Shown here: positions 37,423-49,376 of the stretch, piece after piece
How the letters are laid out: the number at the start of each line of letters is the position of its first letter
Numbering within the stretch: position 1 is the stretch's first letter
DNA from: Phoebastria nigripes
Lineage: Eukaryota; Chordata; Aves; Procellariiformes; Diomedeidae
Direction: 5' to 3'
Assembly (NCBI GenBank): GCA_035582835.1
Contig: JAYKAV010000678.1
Span: 1,519,754 to 1,583,753 of the forward strand
DNA: 64,000 nucleotides
Program-made: the position numbers and the translations under genes
Notes under the pieces: generated by a model
Told to the model about the DNA's origin: nothing
Database searches by the model: none
The model's input: only the letters and a program-made list of their open reading frames with translations

Positions 37423-39964
37423 ACAGAAAGGATATTAGGAGAAGTATGGGGGGAAAAAGTAACAGGCAGGTTAAGCTGAGAGCAAAAACATGCCAAAAAA
37501 AAGATGGAATAGAGCAGTTCCAGGCAAGAGGTACAAAACCTCATGGAGTAAAGGTATGAGATAGCAAGAAAAAGAAAGAATAAAAGTAAGAGAGAATTTT
37601 CAGCTGGAAATATTTTGTGGTTTTATCTGTAAAAATTGATTAAAAACATTAAAACAGAAGCACGCCTNTTGCTATGAACAAGAATGTAAGGAGGTTACAA
37701 AAACTGTCATAACCCCAGCTAACGGGTTAAGTCACATGGTCAAAAAATGCTGAAGTTACGATTCCAAGAGTAACATTAATTACACTTTCTCTCTTTTATT
37801 TATGATATAGTCTACAGTTCACAGAATATTAACCATACTAAGGAAGAAGCATGTGTACACGTGAATGTCTTTGGGGAAGACCTGCAGTTTAGGGAATCTT
37901 AGATCTTAGTTTTAATCTCCACCTGGCTTTTGAAGATACATCTAAGTCAGCTGCTGTGTATAGAATATAATTAATTACAGCATTAACTTATCTCTGAAAT
38001 GAAGAAATAATATTTTAAGCAATTATCGGACTAGAATAAGTTTGAGAAACCATATTGCTTTTAAGTACAATCTCAGAAAATCAGAAAAAAAAGAGGATTT
38101 ATGTGGGATTGAAAGTGCCCATTACTCTGCAGGATCGGGCCCATTAATAAACATAATGAGCATTTTAGGCAATAAGATCTGCATAATGTCTTGACTTTAC
38201 TGCCACATTTCTAGTGTAAAGCCTGTTCCAAGAAGATACTGCCAAACTGGAAGTTTATATGATACTGGTTTTGGATCTATAAAACTGGTTTATAATTCCT
38301 GTGCTGAAGCTGCCCTAGTAAACTCATTACTGTTGGGAAATACACACACTGTATATTTAAACAAAAGNGTAAGTGATTTTAATCTCTAAACTTCCCCTCC
38401 CTCCCCCCTTCCTGTTTGCTCCCTCCTCCTCCTTCTTCCCCTCCACCACCCCCTCCAAAAAAAAAGAGTTTGGGGAGGAGGTGAGTGTTCAACACCATGT
38501 GACAATCGTGAAAGATGTATGTTCCCCAATAAAATTCTGTTCTCCAGATGAGCATAGTTGACAGGACTATCACAGCACCATCTTTTTTAGTTCATGTTTC
38601 TTTAAGGTCTCTGTAAATAAACAGACTGAAATTATGGTGCTGAGAGAGGTCAGAATAACAATATTTTCTAGTTTAATAGTCTCCCTTTTTCCTTTCAGCT
38701 GGCTGGAATTCACATTGTTGTTAACCACTTTTTAATAAATTCCAAGTTTTGAACACTGTGCATTTCTATACAGCTTGCAGCTGGAAATAAACAGACTCAC
38801 AATGGCTGAAGGTAATTCAGCAATTTTAAGTTTTTTATGAGGATAATGAAGTGAGAGTTTCTGGAAAAAATATCTCTGTGAACTATTTGTTTTCCAGAAC
38901 CTTTTCCTTGTTTGGAGGATAACGTCCTCTCCTTATAACAGTTATGACTTTTTATTAGATTGCTTGATTATTTTTTCTGTTAAAAGAACCCGCCATATTT
39001 AAAACTTTTCATCTGTTCCCCTACTCCCATTTCTTCACTGTTGATTATAAGGATGGATCACATGACAGCATAAATTATTTTGGCAGCTATTCAGTGAATG
39101 CAGACCCTGGTCTGTGTGCAACAGCTTGCTTTTACTTGTCTTCTGCACTGACTGTTTTTCAAAAGACAGGCACTTCTGTATCCTATTGTTCTCTGTATAT
39201 TGTGCCAAGCACTGCCTATGCTTTCCTGATCAGGTAAAAGATCTTTTAGGCTAAAAATTTCCCTTTAACCTTTTTGAGGAAAAAAAGATTCCAGAATTCT
39301 TGTTCTGAGGCTGCAAAAAAATGTGTGAATTGCTCTACTTTGTGGCTACTGGGATATTGGAAGTGCAGCTGAGAACCATGAAAAATAACTCTTCTGTGTG
39401 GAGTTCTCTGACAATGTCTAACAAAGGAAAACAAGAAATTTAAGTAGATTTGCTTACACACTTCTCTCTTGCCTCTGCTCTTGTGCTTTTCTGTCTCATT
39501 GATTCTATAAATATACAAGAGATAGCGCTCTCATATGATAGCAAAACAGGTACAATGGCATGGAAGCATTACTGTTGCAGGCTCTGGGATGTTATGCCTT
39601 CACGGACACCAGGCTGTAAGGCTAGGATAGAAAGTACTCCCAGACTCTGGATTTTACAAATAGACAGGAATTTAAGGGAGCAGCCAGGGGAAAAAAGCTT
39701 GCACTCCAGTCTTTCAGATGCTGTGGTTTCCCAAATTAATGCTGATTCCCACTCTACTTGATAAACTTTTGTTTGATTTTTTTATGCCCAGCAATTATGA
39801 GCTATCTCAGGAACCTAGCAGAAATCTTTGTATTTTTCTGCCTTGGAAGGAAGATCTCTAACAGATTTTTCTGACCCTCCCTCCATCATCTAGTGGAAAG
39901 GATGGGTTACAGTGTAGAATGGCACTTTCCATAGTATTTGTTTTATTCTAGAATCTCAAATTAT
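37423..39964. other. Unique AT-rich DNA with a pyrimidine tract, no gene seen
   Basis: No gene recognised. The stretch 38122-38150 (tctgcaggatcgggccc) resembles a fragment of an old sauropsid repeat. Single Ns are at 37668 and 38368. Confidence 0.5.
38391..38465. repeat. Polypyrimidine tract followed by A-run
   Basis: About 65 bp are almost all C/T on the plus strand (two G and two A interruptions), ending in nine A. Such tracts are simple-sequence DNA and may form triplex structures. The glycine-rich minus frame across it is an artefact. Confidence 0.85.
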
Positions 39965-40115
39965 TTTATTAACACTAGCAAAAAGACACCTGAGATTTAT
40001 GTAAATATTATGCCTATTTTACTGACAAAAAAAACTTTGGTAAAAACATAACTTGCTGAAGACCAGTAAATAGCTTTGGACTGGGACTAGAAACTAAATG
40101 CCCAAATCTAATCAA
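39965..40115 (-). repeat. Possible MIR-like SINE remnant
   Basis: Read in reverse, the stretch attttactgacaaaaaaac ... aacttgctgaagaccagtaa ... actgggactagaaact follows the 'tttacagatgagg / gacttgcccaaggtca / gggattagaaccc' block order of MIR. It is strongly diverged. Confidence 0.45.
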
Positions 40116-43100
40116 ATGGAGCTCAGGGTTCATGAACTCTTGCCTGTGATGATAAAAGTTGCATTAAGAAGAACCAAAGCTACTTTAATAGCTGGGAAAT
40201 CCCCTTTCTTTTTCTGAGTCATTCTTCTCATAGTCCCTCATGAACATCTTAGTTCTTTTTGAGACTTCTCATCAGGAAGAGAGGTTTCCAGCAGTGATTA
40301 AGTTTGGGAAATCATCTGGTGGTGAAGCATTTGGGAATATCCTTCAGAGGTTATTTTAGCTGCATTCTTCCAGCAACTCTTTCATTGCATTGTTGCACCT
40401 GTCCCTGGGAATTGTACGGTGGTACTCATGAATGCTGTCGTTGAACCAACATGCCAAGACCATCACCGCTGTCATGGTGACTCTTGAGGCTGCCTGCGTA
40501 CTGTGAAATGGAGCAGGGTACAAGAGCTACCCGTGTAAGTGCTGACTGACTCCAGTCAAGGTCCTGCTAGCTGGGCAGCTGCATCAGCCCACACCGTACC
40601 TCAGCTAGCTAGCCTCCCTGAGAATTGTGCGAGCGTGCTCAGAGCTAACCAGGGGTCTCTGACATGATGCCAAATTGTGTTGTAAAGAAGTGCCTCTAGT
40701 CCTTCACCTTGGCCACTAGACAACCCTGATTCAGAAGGTATGTGCAGGTGTGTTTGATTCGGTATGGGTTTAGCAGCTTAGGACTCATTGCTGCCTTCTT
40801 TTATACTGAGCTTTTTACTTATGACACTTACTGTAATTGCAGGAGATGGTGAGACACTTGCAGTACTGCCAATGTCAAATACAAAAAAACCCAGGCTGTA
40901 GACTCCCCTGACTTCCCCAAAAAGCATATGATGAGTGCATCTTGAGGTTTTAAAATTTGCTTTGGTGTCTTTGAGGAGTTGAAGTATGCTTGCCATATAT
41001 TTTCAGCTTCTTTCTGCAGTTATGAAGGTTAGAGACTCACTTTTATACATCTGAAAGCTGAGATTGCTGTGCGGTTGCTTGATCCTGGGAGCTGCAGACT
41101 TTGAAAGAAGATGAAAGGTTTGATATTACAAATTCAGGAGCTGGTGATCTTCACTTAGGTTTACTCTCAGTTTGGTATTTTTCCATAAAATGTTGCTGCT
41201 GCATCACTGGGATATGATAGGTTGCAAACAAATCTTGAGCAGCTGAGAATCAAAAATAAAATAGCTGTCAGTGTGAAATAAAGCAATTTTACACCATGTC
41301 TGTACATGCACATACCACACTTTCCCCAGAAATCCTGATTCTTTGGGCTCCATTTAGACAGGCAGCTATGTTTATAGTCAATTCTGTCCCGAAAATTACC
41401 AGCTATGTTATGCTAGATTTAACTGGCTCTGGAGAAATTAAAGGAATACCATAACAAAATTGCCAGACTGAGCAACTCCAGTGTTGAATAGGAAAATTAA
41501 GCCATTATGTCAGTGGAAGCACATTTTGAAACTCAGTGCTTACCTTTAAATGCAGTGCTTAAATTAAGTTTGCTTGGTCTTTTTTTAATCTGTTGGGCTT
41601 CCCATAGGGGATGGGGATTTGGATCTTCCTGTTTGAATGGTTGGAAGTATGTCTGTTTTCCTCCCCTTTCACCCTGCTCTGAACTCCGGATACAGTTTAA
41701 ATGTGCTTTGCTGGAAAAAATTCCCCAATTCTGGACCCCTTTCTTGTGTGGATTCACTTAGTCTACAAGCTGAACAATGGTAGTAATGGTAGAGAAATTT
41801 ATTCTGCTTTCAGCTATAAAGTTTATTTGGACTGAGGAGGAAAAACAATTGACACTCAGTTTTTCAAGAATAAGTGAAGAATGTTAATTTTGCAAGCTTT
41901 GCTTCCCTCTTAACCATACAATGCCTTTTAGCACAGAAATGGAGGTTGCAAGGTGTGTACCTTAAGTTCTGGAGATCAGATTTTGTTCAGACAAGCACTT
42001 GAAATTTGAGAAGCTCTCCTGAAATTTATCCAAACCTCTCAATTCCTCAAAATTGTTCTCACAGTATTGCTATCGCAGGCTCTGCCTGCTAGTTTTTTTG
42101 GCATTTTTTCTTCTACTTAAGGTGGAAGTTCAGTCTTTTACACAGTATTTTCTCATGTCTGCTTATGATTCCAGAGGAGAAAAAAAGGAAGCTGAGAAAG
42201 CTTACCAGAATTGTAAGAAGTTGGGTTCTCAATATTTTTCCACCCAAATATTTTTCCTAACCTCTCCTCCCTTCCCTCCTTAACATTCTGGCTATGCCTT
42301 CATCCTCTGGTGTTTTGCAGCTAGATGTAATACAGTAAGGTAAAAAACTAGTTGATTTGAGCTAGTTTGATGACTGTGACAGCTGTTCCTTCACCTTTTT
42401 CTTCTCTCCTGTACGATATTCCTCTAAGGAAAACGCTGCTCTGAGATGTTATTAAGCATGATGAGATCTATGAACCCAGGCTGCTGGGTCCAGGCAGCTG
42501 GTCCCACATAGCCATGATGAATATTTTCTGTGTATGGAATTATGTTTCATACCTTGAGGAAGAAAAAATATATAGTAAATAATTGGAGTAAGATAGCAAA
42601 ATGGTGGGCAATGCTTTTTTTTAATATATTCTTTTCCTAGTTCCTACTGTATTGTAGGACAACAGATGTTACATTCATATCAGCATCTATCAAGTCCTTT
42701 GTCAGCAGAACGCAATACAATAGACTCACACGTGCAGGCTGTGTCAGGTCAGATGGAGATGACTCATTTTTCTTTAAACAAAAATTCTCTTACTTCTCAG
42801 TAAAGGTACGAGAGTTTTTTTCTGAAAAAGAAAAAAAAGAAAAGATTGAAAGTATCCTCTTTTTAACCTCCTCTTCCTCCACCATGCACAAATCCTCTGG
42901 GATTTCTAACATACTTAGCTTTAGAGTTTACATAACGTGAGTCAGTTAGTCTGCTGGAGTCAGTCTCCATTGACCATGAACGTATGGGAATAAGGGAACT
43001 GTCAAGCTTGCTATGAATCCCCAAACCCTCAGCTGATGTCTTGTCAGCTTGGCTGGGTTTAGAGCAACCTCAAGGCCACCCTAAGCGCTGTCAGCTGCTA

Positions 43101-46100
43101 ATGCCTCCCAAGGAGTCATCAGCCTGATTGAGCTGCTCTCCCCTTCCTGCAATAGCATCTAGACAGAAGCTTTGCTGGGAGGTGATATTACAGCTGGCTG
43201 CCACAACAGGAGTGGAACGGGCCCTGGATTGGGACTATGCCCTTCACTTCCTTGTTTTGAAACTATTTTTTGGTGAGTGCTGCCTAAATGGATCAGTAAT
43301 CCTCCACAGATATGACAGTGCTGATATGATAGAAGAAGGGCATCCTGAATATTGTTATTTTAGAACTTGGACAGAGTACTGATTCCAACTTCTTTTGGAA
43401 TGAGTTGAAGATCATAGATATGATTTTGATGAGAAATATAGCTGGGTATCATTTCAGAACTGTCATCATAAGAGGTTTTTCTCTATTAATTAACTACACA
43501 AGTTTCACCATGTTTCTTGCACATAGCATAACTCAGAAGTAGGAGTGACAGAGAGCTGGAAGCATTTCTGTGGCAACAGAATTCAGGAAATGGAAAGAAA
43601 AAAAAAACAGAAAAAAAGATTCAGCTTTGAATCCTGAATTTTCCCTACAGCAGAGTGCAAGCCACATCTTTCCTCTACATTGAATATATGAAACATAAGT
43701 GAAACCTGTTTGTTTTTTAGCTCTGAAGCCATAATAGCTATTTATATAAAATTTTTGAAAAGTTCCAGGGTTGTTACTGACACTGCACTGTGTGATGATT
43801 TAATACTGTTAATATCTCTTCTAAGTTCAATTATAATGCGGTCATTTAATCTGATATTTAGAATAAGAATTGTGATATTAGCTATTTCCTTCAAGCTTGA
43901 CCTGTAACAACATAAAAATCTCAGTTTTCACTTTTATCTGTTAGAAGAATAGTCTTTTCTCACAGTTAATGCAAAAAGCTTGAAATGAGAATTAAAAAAA
44001 AGTCAAATAAGCGTCCTACCCTGTCTGAATTTCAGTCTATTATTTTTTTAGAAATCACACAATTGAAAATTTTTAAAGGACACTGCACAAGGCAAGGCAA
44101 TGCAAGGCAAGATACGGGTGAGGTGCTAAACTGCTGCTGGTGCTCTGCGGATTTACACCAGCTTATGACTGCATCAATGACTAGGCATGATCCCATCCAG
44201 GCCCTGCTGTGGATGGGATGGCTGTGTTTCTGCATATCCTGTGCCTGATAATTGAACTATTCCTAACATGTATTTTCCTAGCATATTTTAACATACCTAC
44301 AAACTTATTTACTATTTGTTGTGATAGGTGAGGCTGTTATGGAGCTAAGGAGCTATCAGTCTTCCCAATGAATAGTTTTCTAATAGCCTCTTGATTTAAC
44401 TCTAAAACAGAAAAGCTCCATTTAAAGCCAAAGGTTGTTTGAATCAATTTAATGAAAGAAACCAAAGTGTACATGCTTGTACCAGTAACTGCATTTTTGG
44501 TCAGCAGTATTGACCAGGAAGACCTGCAGCAATAGAACACCTTCTTTCCAGTTGTAATGATTGTTTCAGCAACCAGCCAGGGAATTTGTTGCTGGATGGA
44601 TTTAATTACGCATTCATTACATATAACCTTAACTTAAGGTTAACCACAGACAGCATTTTTACCTAACTGCACGATCTATGAGGTCTATAGTCTGGAAGCA
44701 AATGGAGCATTTACAGTACTCCAGGAAGATGACATTGGAGGCCAGGGAAACCCACTGTGATTTTGGTTTCCAGGCAAGATGTGAGTTCCCATTTCTTTGT
44801 TGATTTGAATAATACTTCTGTGCACACAAGAACAATTGTACCTGCACTTTAGCTAGCGCTCTCCTGCAATGGCTGTGGACACAGAGAAGTAAAAGAAGCT
44901 CTTTGAATGGTGCTTGCTGTTTTTACATTTAGAAAGGCATGCCACCTGCAGCTTGTGTCAATGTAAGTGATGCTCCATCAACACACTTTACCAATCTGAA
45001 TGGGTAATCACTGAAACCCTTGGAGGACACATGCAGATCCATCATGAAATTGCCATCACTACTGCCTTGTGCTTATATGCTTGTACTCATAGCTTGTTTC
45101 CAGGATGCACTCTGGGTTTATGGTTTCAGTGTATATTCCCTTCACTTCAGGACAGACTCCAGATGTAGTACTCGCTAAAGGAGATGTGCAAGTTTGGGGA
45201 TAAAGATACCTATTTGATTGTCCTTTCTGGCATATCACTGAGACTGTTAAACTATTTTTAAAACTCTCTGCTAACCATGTTAAGCAAATGCTCTGTCCTG
45301 AACTCCTGTGGAGTACTGATGCTTACTCTACCTGGCGGTATGACAGCTTAAGAGAGTATTGCTTATAATTCAAGGATAATTCCAATTTTATTGCTGCAGT
45401 CTAGGTTCTGCCTTTTGCTTGTCCCATATGTTTGCCATGCCTTTTTTTGTCATGTTGTGATCCAACTTTCTGTTCACTGTATTAGTCTTGAACAGTTTTT
45501 AACTTTCAATATTAGTGGTGCTGCTTATGGAGAAAAGTGCTATCCATAATGTCAAAGAGGAGCAGAATCTGGGCTTTTGACTGAAAATTACTCCGTGCTT
45601 TTATTTCTCTATAGTGAACCTTACAAATCCTATGCAGCTGACTAAATTAAAGTATCCAGAATAAATGATACCAAGGTCAGTTTTCAGCAAGATGGTTTCC
45701 AGAAGCAATGTGTTTAGAAATGCTAATTCTACTTCTATGCATAATTACCCAAAATATTTTAGAAGTGAGATGTTTAAAAAAATGGATGCAACCTTTTCTT
45801 TGGAAATGTATGTCAGTGGCTGCGATGGTTACCCAAAACAGAAGGAAGAGGTTCTTTAGCGTGCTGGAAAACAAACTGATCTCTTCTAAAGGACACAGAT
45901 GGTGTATGTACAGAGACACAGTGTGTCATACTGCCTCTCATGTAATTTTATTCTTGTGGTTTGGCCATGGGAAGTAAACCGTTCTGTAATTCCTACCTTG
46001 TTCTTCACTCCTCGTGCTATGAAAAACCTGCACATGTAAGTAATCTGTTTCTCAAAGACACTGTGTTTAGATACTGAAGTGTGTGTGTCAGGGTTGATGT

Positions 46101-46534
46101 CTCACTTTAACTTCCAAACTTGAGAATGAAGGCCTGGGACTTCAGCTGCTTAAAAATAACCATGAATTAATTTGATGTGCCTCGTTTAGAAACCTGTCCA
46201 AATCCACTGCTTACACTGATGCTGGGGCAGGAGGGACAGCTATGAATCCCATACGCACGTACTTGAAATTGTTGCTCGTAGCAGATGGCTGCTTGACTGA
46301 CTTCCACATGGACAAAGCAGTATTGAAAGGCGCTCTTGCTCTGGTCTTTCATCCCTGCTAGTTTGCATGACCATCCAACCCAATGTAGAATGACAAGTCT
46401 TGAGTGTTAGTCAAGATTTGAAAGACATATAGATGTTTTTATGTGGAGGAAAGTCTACTGAAGGCATTCTGTGGTGTCTAAGAGCAGAACAAGCTTGTTT
46501 GTATATAGATACTTTGACTTTAATCAGAGCATAG
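40116..46534. other. Unique DNA, no gene seen; one CpG-richer patch
   Basis: Short frames only. The patch 40370-40680 is richer in G+C and CpG than its surroundings. A small (GGCAA)n run lies at 44088-44112. Nothing was recognised as a gene. Confidence 0.5.
44088..44112. repeat. Short (GGCAA)n tandem repeat
   Basis: About four GGCAA units with one interruption (caaggcaaggcaatgcaagg). Confidence 0.7.
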
Positions 46535-46735
46535 GTAAGGATGGTCCGCTCAGTTAAGACATTGTTCTGCAGCTCACGAGATCTGGGTTCAATTCTTTAT
46601 GCTACTGCAAACATCCTTTGTAAGCTTGGACAGGTAGCTTACTCTGTACAGCTATAATGTCCCCACTTACAAATCAGCAACAGCACACTTTCACAAGTCA
46701 TTAACCTGTACTAGATCATGAGGTATATTAGACTG
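46535..46735 (+). repeat. tRNA-derived, MIR-like SINE remnant with recognisable B box
   Basis: The stretch gatctgggttcaattc contains GGTTCAATTC, a near-consensus RNA polymerase III B box as in tRNA-derived SINEs. It is followed by blocks in MIR order: taagcttggacaggtagctta, ctctgtacagct, atgtccccacttacaaatc. The copy is old, but its 5' half is better kept than in the others in this window. Confidence 0.6.
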
Positions 46736-49351
46736 AGAGAGGTTCAGATCTATGGTACTGAGGACCATATTGATTTCCAATCTGGTTAGAGTCCACTCAG
46801 GTAGCTTAGAAAGCTGAAATTTTTTTAACTTTATGTTTTAAATACATGGGGAGTTTTGGGATTGGGCGGTATAAAAAAGGTTAAGAATGAGTAGACTATA
46901 ATGATAGGTATGAACATCTTGTGAAAAAAAAAAAAATTCTCTGGATGGAGGTGAGAAAACTGTCTATGAAAGTATCACTACAAAGCTGACCTTAATGTAC
47001 TTTTAATATACATTGAGACAGTGGCTGAAATTTTCCTCACCATCTCTCTGCTTGAAAGAGAATTTTTTAATGACTGCTTGAGTTCAACCAAATTAGTTTT
47101 ACTTAAGTGGAACAGAGTAGAAAAGAAACAGCACCCATTTTCTTTGTTTATCCACCAAGTTTTGCAGTGTTCTTTTTCAAGAGCTCTAGTGCGCGTGTGT
47201 AATAAAAAAAAGACAAAAATTCAGAATGGGAATTGTTTTAACAGATTAGATCTTCTGAGTGTTCTGCTGGAAAAAGTGTTTGATTTGAATGAATGATGAC
47301 CCAGTAAAAATTGTGCTTTGTGCCTGTGCAGCAAATTCATAATAAAAGCACTGCACACTTGTTGATAATAAAGGCCATTAAGTGCATATGGCCAACTTAG
47401 TGTCATATCCTAGCAAAAAATCCCCAAATAGTGCATTTTTTATGCTCCACAATCAATGTAGTTGTTATTCTAGAGATAAGGTTTTGTTGTATCCTGGTGC
47501 TCATCCTTAAAACATTAACGTCCTTATAACATGCTTCTGTTTGAAGAGATCCTATAAAGTTTCTTAAACAGCTGGTGAGTCAAGCAAGCTATACTTTGCA
47601 TTTTGAGTTTACTTAGTAATTTAAAGCAGAAATATCATTGTTGGAATCAGGGAGAACACGAATTGTGAGGATGAGTAGATTCATAAAGTGGAAGAAATGG
47701 ATTTTATCAATGAGACTGTAGAGGAAGAAATGAATAGTTTGTTGGAACAAATGAAATNATGCAGTATGTTTAGCACTATATTTCATGTTATGTACGTTTA
47801 TTGTATGTGCTTGAATCCTTAAGAAATCTCTGGAAGGGACTTTAGCTGAGAACTTACATGATGAAGAAATCTAGAAAAGGGAAGAAGAAAAAGAGTAAGT
47901 GCTGTCTAAAGGAATTGTCAGTCAATACTTATGCCTTAATCTGCTGTGATAAATTATCCCTTAGCTGCCTTTTTCTTGTAATCCATAGGGAAATTAATAT
48001 ACATTTCATCCAGGATAGTGCCAGCTTTTTGTCATATGATCAAGAGCAGAAAGAAGGACATTGATAATAGGAATGACAGAAAGCTTTCAGGCAGAGAAAG
48101 CTACTTATTCAACAACGTCCGATGCAGCCTGCAAGAACATTTTGTCATGCACACTGAACAGGAGTGCGGAAACAAGAGACTGACCTTTCCCAAAACTCAG
48201 TATGGTATGAGTTAAGTATGATTTACTTAATCATTTGAGTGATTTTAGTGGAAATACCCTTGATCCATAGCAGAGTAAAATGAAAGAAGAACCAGTCACA
48301 TGGCTTACTGCCTTTCTTGCTCTTGTTTCTCCCCATGTGTACACAGCTCCAGTAGACTTTTGGGCCCCATCCTGGATTCTGTGATAACTCCTTGTGCAAG
48401 CCTCAGCTGNTAGAGGGCTCTGAAATCCCTCTAGAACAGTAAAAGGAGAGCTATTGGTAAAGGAGAGCAGGAGCCATGACTCGGGAAGGAAGCCCTCTCT
48501 AAAAATCCCAGCAGCAGGACTGAGGTATTGTACTGGGAATTGGCTGTGGAGCGGGCAAAGTAGCATGTGCATGGCTGAAAGAAGGGCTTGGATTCAAGCT
48601 GGGAGGCAGTGTACAGAGGCTAACAATAGAGTACAAGATTGGGTGGCCCTTGAATGGGAGGCTTTATGATGTGGTTAAATGAAGCAGAGAAAAGGACTGG
48701 GGTAGAACAATCATCAACCTGATAAGTAATTGCCGCAGAGGAAGTTGTGATGTGGCATGGTTATGCCTAACACCATACCTGCTGAAATAAGGCTTCATCC
48801 TTCCGACTGATGCACCCTGCATACCCAGAAAACTGGGGGCTGGTGGATTCATGGTTTTGTCTGCCAAAAATAATAGTGCTGCTTATTTGCGGCACTTGAA
48901 ATAAGATAGTGTTGTTATTATTCAACACAGACACATACTACTTCTTGAACCTTCCACAGACTTAGTAAATGGAAGCGGCTACCACCTGAAGTGAACAGGC
49001 AGTATAAAGTTTATAACTGCAGACTCCATGGGGAAGGATATACCTACTGGTTTTATAGGGGTGTGTGCAAAGTAATTGCATCATGTGCTGCAAAGCAAAC
49101 CACTGAAATGAACCAGCTTTTGTCAAACAGTTTGCCTCTACACAGTAAGAAGCACCATTTGAGGACTCTTACCATGAGCTCAGGAGCTGCATTTGTGTGA
49201 GGCTCTTGCCCTTCACCCTTGTCTGAGCTATGTTGTCAAAGATCTGTTCAAGGTCATATGCTGCCACTTGTGAAACCAGTGTTCATATTTAACTAATGTC
49301 AACTTTTGTGGATCTGTGATTAAGAAGCTTTATGGAAAGTTACCTCTTGCC

Positions 49352-49376
49352 TTTTTTTTTTTTTTTTTTTTTTTTT
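49352..49376. repeat. T-tract of 25 bp
   Basis: A pure T run. On the minus strand it is an A25, but no polyadenylation signal or retrocopy body precedes it. Confidence 0.92.

Noticed and set aside
48970..48993. WKRLPPEV peptide like the CR1 ORF2 C-terminus
   Set aside because: Only eight codons match and the flanking nucleotides do not follow CR1, so it is too short to annotate.
49352..49376. A25 on the minus strand as the tail of a processed pseudogene
   Set aside because: No AATAAA-type signal at the right distance and no recognisable gene body upstream on the minus strand.
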